Source: DAOTUB01 sp034437455
Lineage (GTDB): Bacteria > Chloroflexota > Anaerolineae > B4-G1
Assembly: GCA_034437455.1 (NCBI GenBank)
Contig: DAOTUB010000079.1
Location: 1-14,388 of the forward strand
Reading direction: 5' to 3'
DNA length: 14,388 nucleotides
This document shows, piece by piece, positions 13,074-14,388 of the stretch. Numbering within the stretch: the stretch's first letter is position 1; every line of letters starts with the position of its first letter. The notes under the pieces are model-generated. The model had not been told where the DNA came from, ran no database searches, and was given only the letters and a program-made list of their open reading frames with translations. Position numbers and translations under genes: made by a program.

Positions 13074-14388
13074 CGTCAGCACGCGCCCTACTTGGCTGCC
13101 CGTCTCGCGTCGGTCGTAGAGCCACTTGCGCAGCACCTGGTAGCCGCCGATGTGAAAGTTCCACACGTCTTCCGGCACACCCTCAAAGTAGGAGCTACGC
13201 TTGAGGCTTGAGGTATCCAAATAGACGCGACCATCTTTGTAGCAGGTGCGCTTGCTGAACTTGCCCATCTTGGCACCCGTCTCCTGCTCGACGAAGACGG
13301 TGATGGGATGTTGAAGAGGGGAGTCTTTGCCCTGTTGGTTCCAGGAGGCGACGGGGTAGTCGTCTTCGAGAAGATGGACGGCGACCAGGTCCGCGCCCAG
13401 GCCGACGAGGGCGCGGAAGAGGTCCACGTCCGAGGTGAGTGGCAAGCGGGGGAAGTCAATCTTCAGGAATTCGGCGTAGCGATCGCGATAGGTGGGGCTG
13501 TGAAAGACAGCATAAGTGTAGTGGAGCACATCTTCCGGGCCGAAGGTCTGGGACAAATCGCCGTGTCCGTCGGGGATGAAGCGCAGACCTACGCGTTCAC
13601 TCAAGTCGGCGATGAAATTGGAGTTGAGGTTAGGGTAGCGACCACCAGGAGCATCGGAGGGTTGCTGGGGATCGAAGAGAGTTGGATTTACCATGCTGGG
13701 ATAGAGATAGAGGGGAAAATGATAGCTACATCGAGTGGAATCAGCTGTTTTCATTTCTGATAGGAGCCTCGTTACAAAGACCGATGTGAATTCTTGATTT
13801 CTGGTAATGCGTGAGGCTAATAAAGCTATGTTGCCTCCAATGTGCATGTGATTCATAATCTCACGTCTATCAAAATCGATAGCATTTCTGTTGTAAAAAA
13901 TGTAACGAGTATCAAATGGCCTATAGGTACATTGCTTGAAGTCTGTTTCCCACTCAATGTTAGCTCGGATCCTTCTCCGGGCTACAGTCATACTCCAGTC
14001 ACGGTTATCACCAGGTTTATAACGCCCTCGCTGCTGTGTTCCAAAATACCTGGCTCGGATTACCGGATCTGAGACTTTTTCATCAAGAAAATCAGATATT
14101 CGATCGCGCAGTGCAGGAAAGCTGAAATCTATAACTAGATCATCTCGATGTGTTTTGGTTCCGCCAGCATGAGTTTCCAGAATTGTATTTATACTCGATT
14201 GCTTTTCGTATTCGTTCTGGAGTGTTGCCTCAATGCTGGTCAAGAAGTAATTGGGCGCTGCTGGATCCAAAGACCGCCAGACTGTACCCCCAAGGTGTTG
14301 TTGATCCAATACCTTGTATTTATGGTCTCTATCTCCCCAAACATCACAGTGAAAAACTTCGAGCTGATGTTGCGCTTCAGGTAGCTTG
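12960..14388 (-). CDS. Type ISP restriction-modification enzyme, C-terminal part (5' end outside window)
   Basis: The frame stays open to the window edge, so 475 C-terminal residues are visible and the start lies outside. Type ISP enzymes (LlaGI/LlaBIII family) are single polypeptides of about 1500-1600 residues carrying nuclease, helicase, gamma-class N6-adenine methyltransferase and target-recognition domains; they methylate one strand and cut unmodified DNA after translocation. Only the region after the methyltransferase core, mainly target recognition, is seen. Family hallmarks, numbered in the fragment: YRPFDTRYIFYN near 155-166, a VFVTRLLSEMK segment near 203, YTYAVFHSPTYRDRY near 291, FLKIDFPRLP near 307, IGGYQVLRKWL near 413, and the ending LMEEIDGVIEEHGGWPIE. 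The catalytic domains cannot be checked here. The stop codon overlaps the next gene's TTG start by 8 bases, implying translational coupling. Family assignment is confident; the target site is unknown. Confidence 0.93.
   Translation of the reverse strand, partial: KLPEAQHQLEVFHCDVWGDRDHKYKVLDQQHLGGTVWRSLDPAAPNYFLTSIEATLQNEYEKQSSINTILETHAGGTKTHRDDLVIDFSFPALRDRISDFLDEKVSDPVIRARYFGTQQRGRYKPGDNRDWSMTVARRRIRANIEWETDFKQCTYRPFDTRYIFYNRNAIDFDRREIMNHMHIGGNIALLASRITRNQEFTSVFVTRLLSEMKTADSTRCSYHFPLYLYPSMVNPTLFDPQQPSDAPGGRYPNLNSNFIADLSERVGLRFIPDGHGDLSQTFGPEDVLHYTYAVFHSPTYRDRYAEFLKIDFPRLPLTSDVDLFRALVGLGADLVAVHLLEDDYPVASWNQQGKDSPLQHPITVFVEQETGAKMGKFSKRTCYKDGRVYLDTSSLKRSSYFEGVPEDVWNFHIGGYQVLRKWLYDRRETGSQVGRVLTEEDIAHYQRIVVALKETMRLMEEIDGVIEEHGGWPIE

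Noticed and set aside
1..14388. CRISPR array, tRNA, integrase, transposase or IS ends
   Set aside because: I saw no regularly spaced short repeats, no tRNA-like cloverleaf, and no recombinase motifs in any large frame; the only repeats are ISP-tail and helicase-head copies.

Overview
The window is a dense, entirely minus-strand defence island from a bacterium. Genes run from high to low coordinates with gaps of 2 to about 60 bases, many ATGA-type overlaps and clear Shine-Dalgarno sites. There is no tRNA, rRNA, CRISPR array, transposase or integrase. Nothing fixes the taxon. Moderate GC and this mix of a type ISP enzyme with RecD-like helicases would suit an environmental bacterium such as a Chloroflexota member, but that is a weak guess.

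In transcription order the window holds: (1) the C-terminal third of a type ISP restriction-modification enzyme (12960 to beyond 14388). (2) A compact four-gene cassette translationally coupled to it: a winged-helix-type protein, a Cdc6/ExeA-like P-loop ATPase, a small acidic unknown protein and a PIN-domain nuclease (9330-12967). (3) A 37-codon orphan copy of the ISP C-terminal tail (9216-9329). (4) An envelope group: a four-helix membrane protein, a secreted protein and a membrane-anchored TolB-like propeller split by a frameshift (6857-9169). (5) A broken gene for a ~102-aa protein (6504-6811). (6) A decayed fusion of a helicase N-terminus with the ISP tail (6341-6485). (7) A coiled-coil protein with a PD-(D/E)XK-like core whose last ~50 codons are displaced by a frameshift (5073-6291). 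(8) A second, open helicase-head/ISP-tail fusion (4882-5076). (9) A 1194-aa RecD2-like helicase with a C-terminal nuclease-like domain (1287-4871). (10) A HEPN protein of the TIGR02391/Ymh type (378-1265). (11) A poorly supported broken ORF at the low end (66-324).

The most striking signal is architectural. The end of the ISP gene, encoding the ...GGWP(I/V)E stop signature, occurs four times at module borders (12960, 9216, 6341, 4882). Two of these copies are fused to the start of a helicase gene at the same joint. The cassette in (2) sits between two diverged copies of this tail. This suggests that cargo modules were gained and lost by recombination at repeated ISP-tail and helicase-head segments rather than by a visible integrase. 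Single-base frameshifts cluster between 5.2 and 7.5 kb, while the large genes on both sides are intact.

As a working model, the ISP enzyme, the helicase-nuclease, the HEPN protein and the ATPase/PIN cassette form layered nucleic-acid-targeting defence. The wHTH-ATPase-unknown-PIN cassette is the best candidate for an undescribed system.
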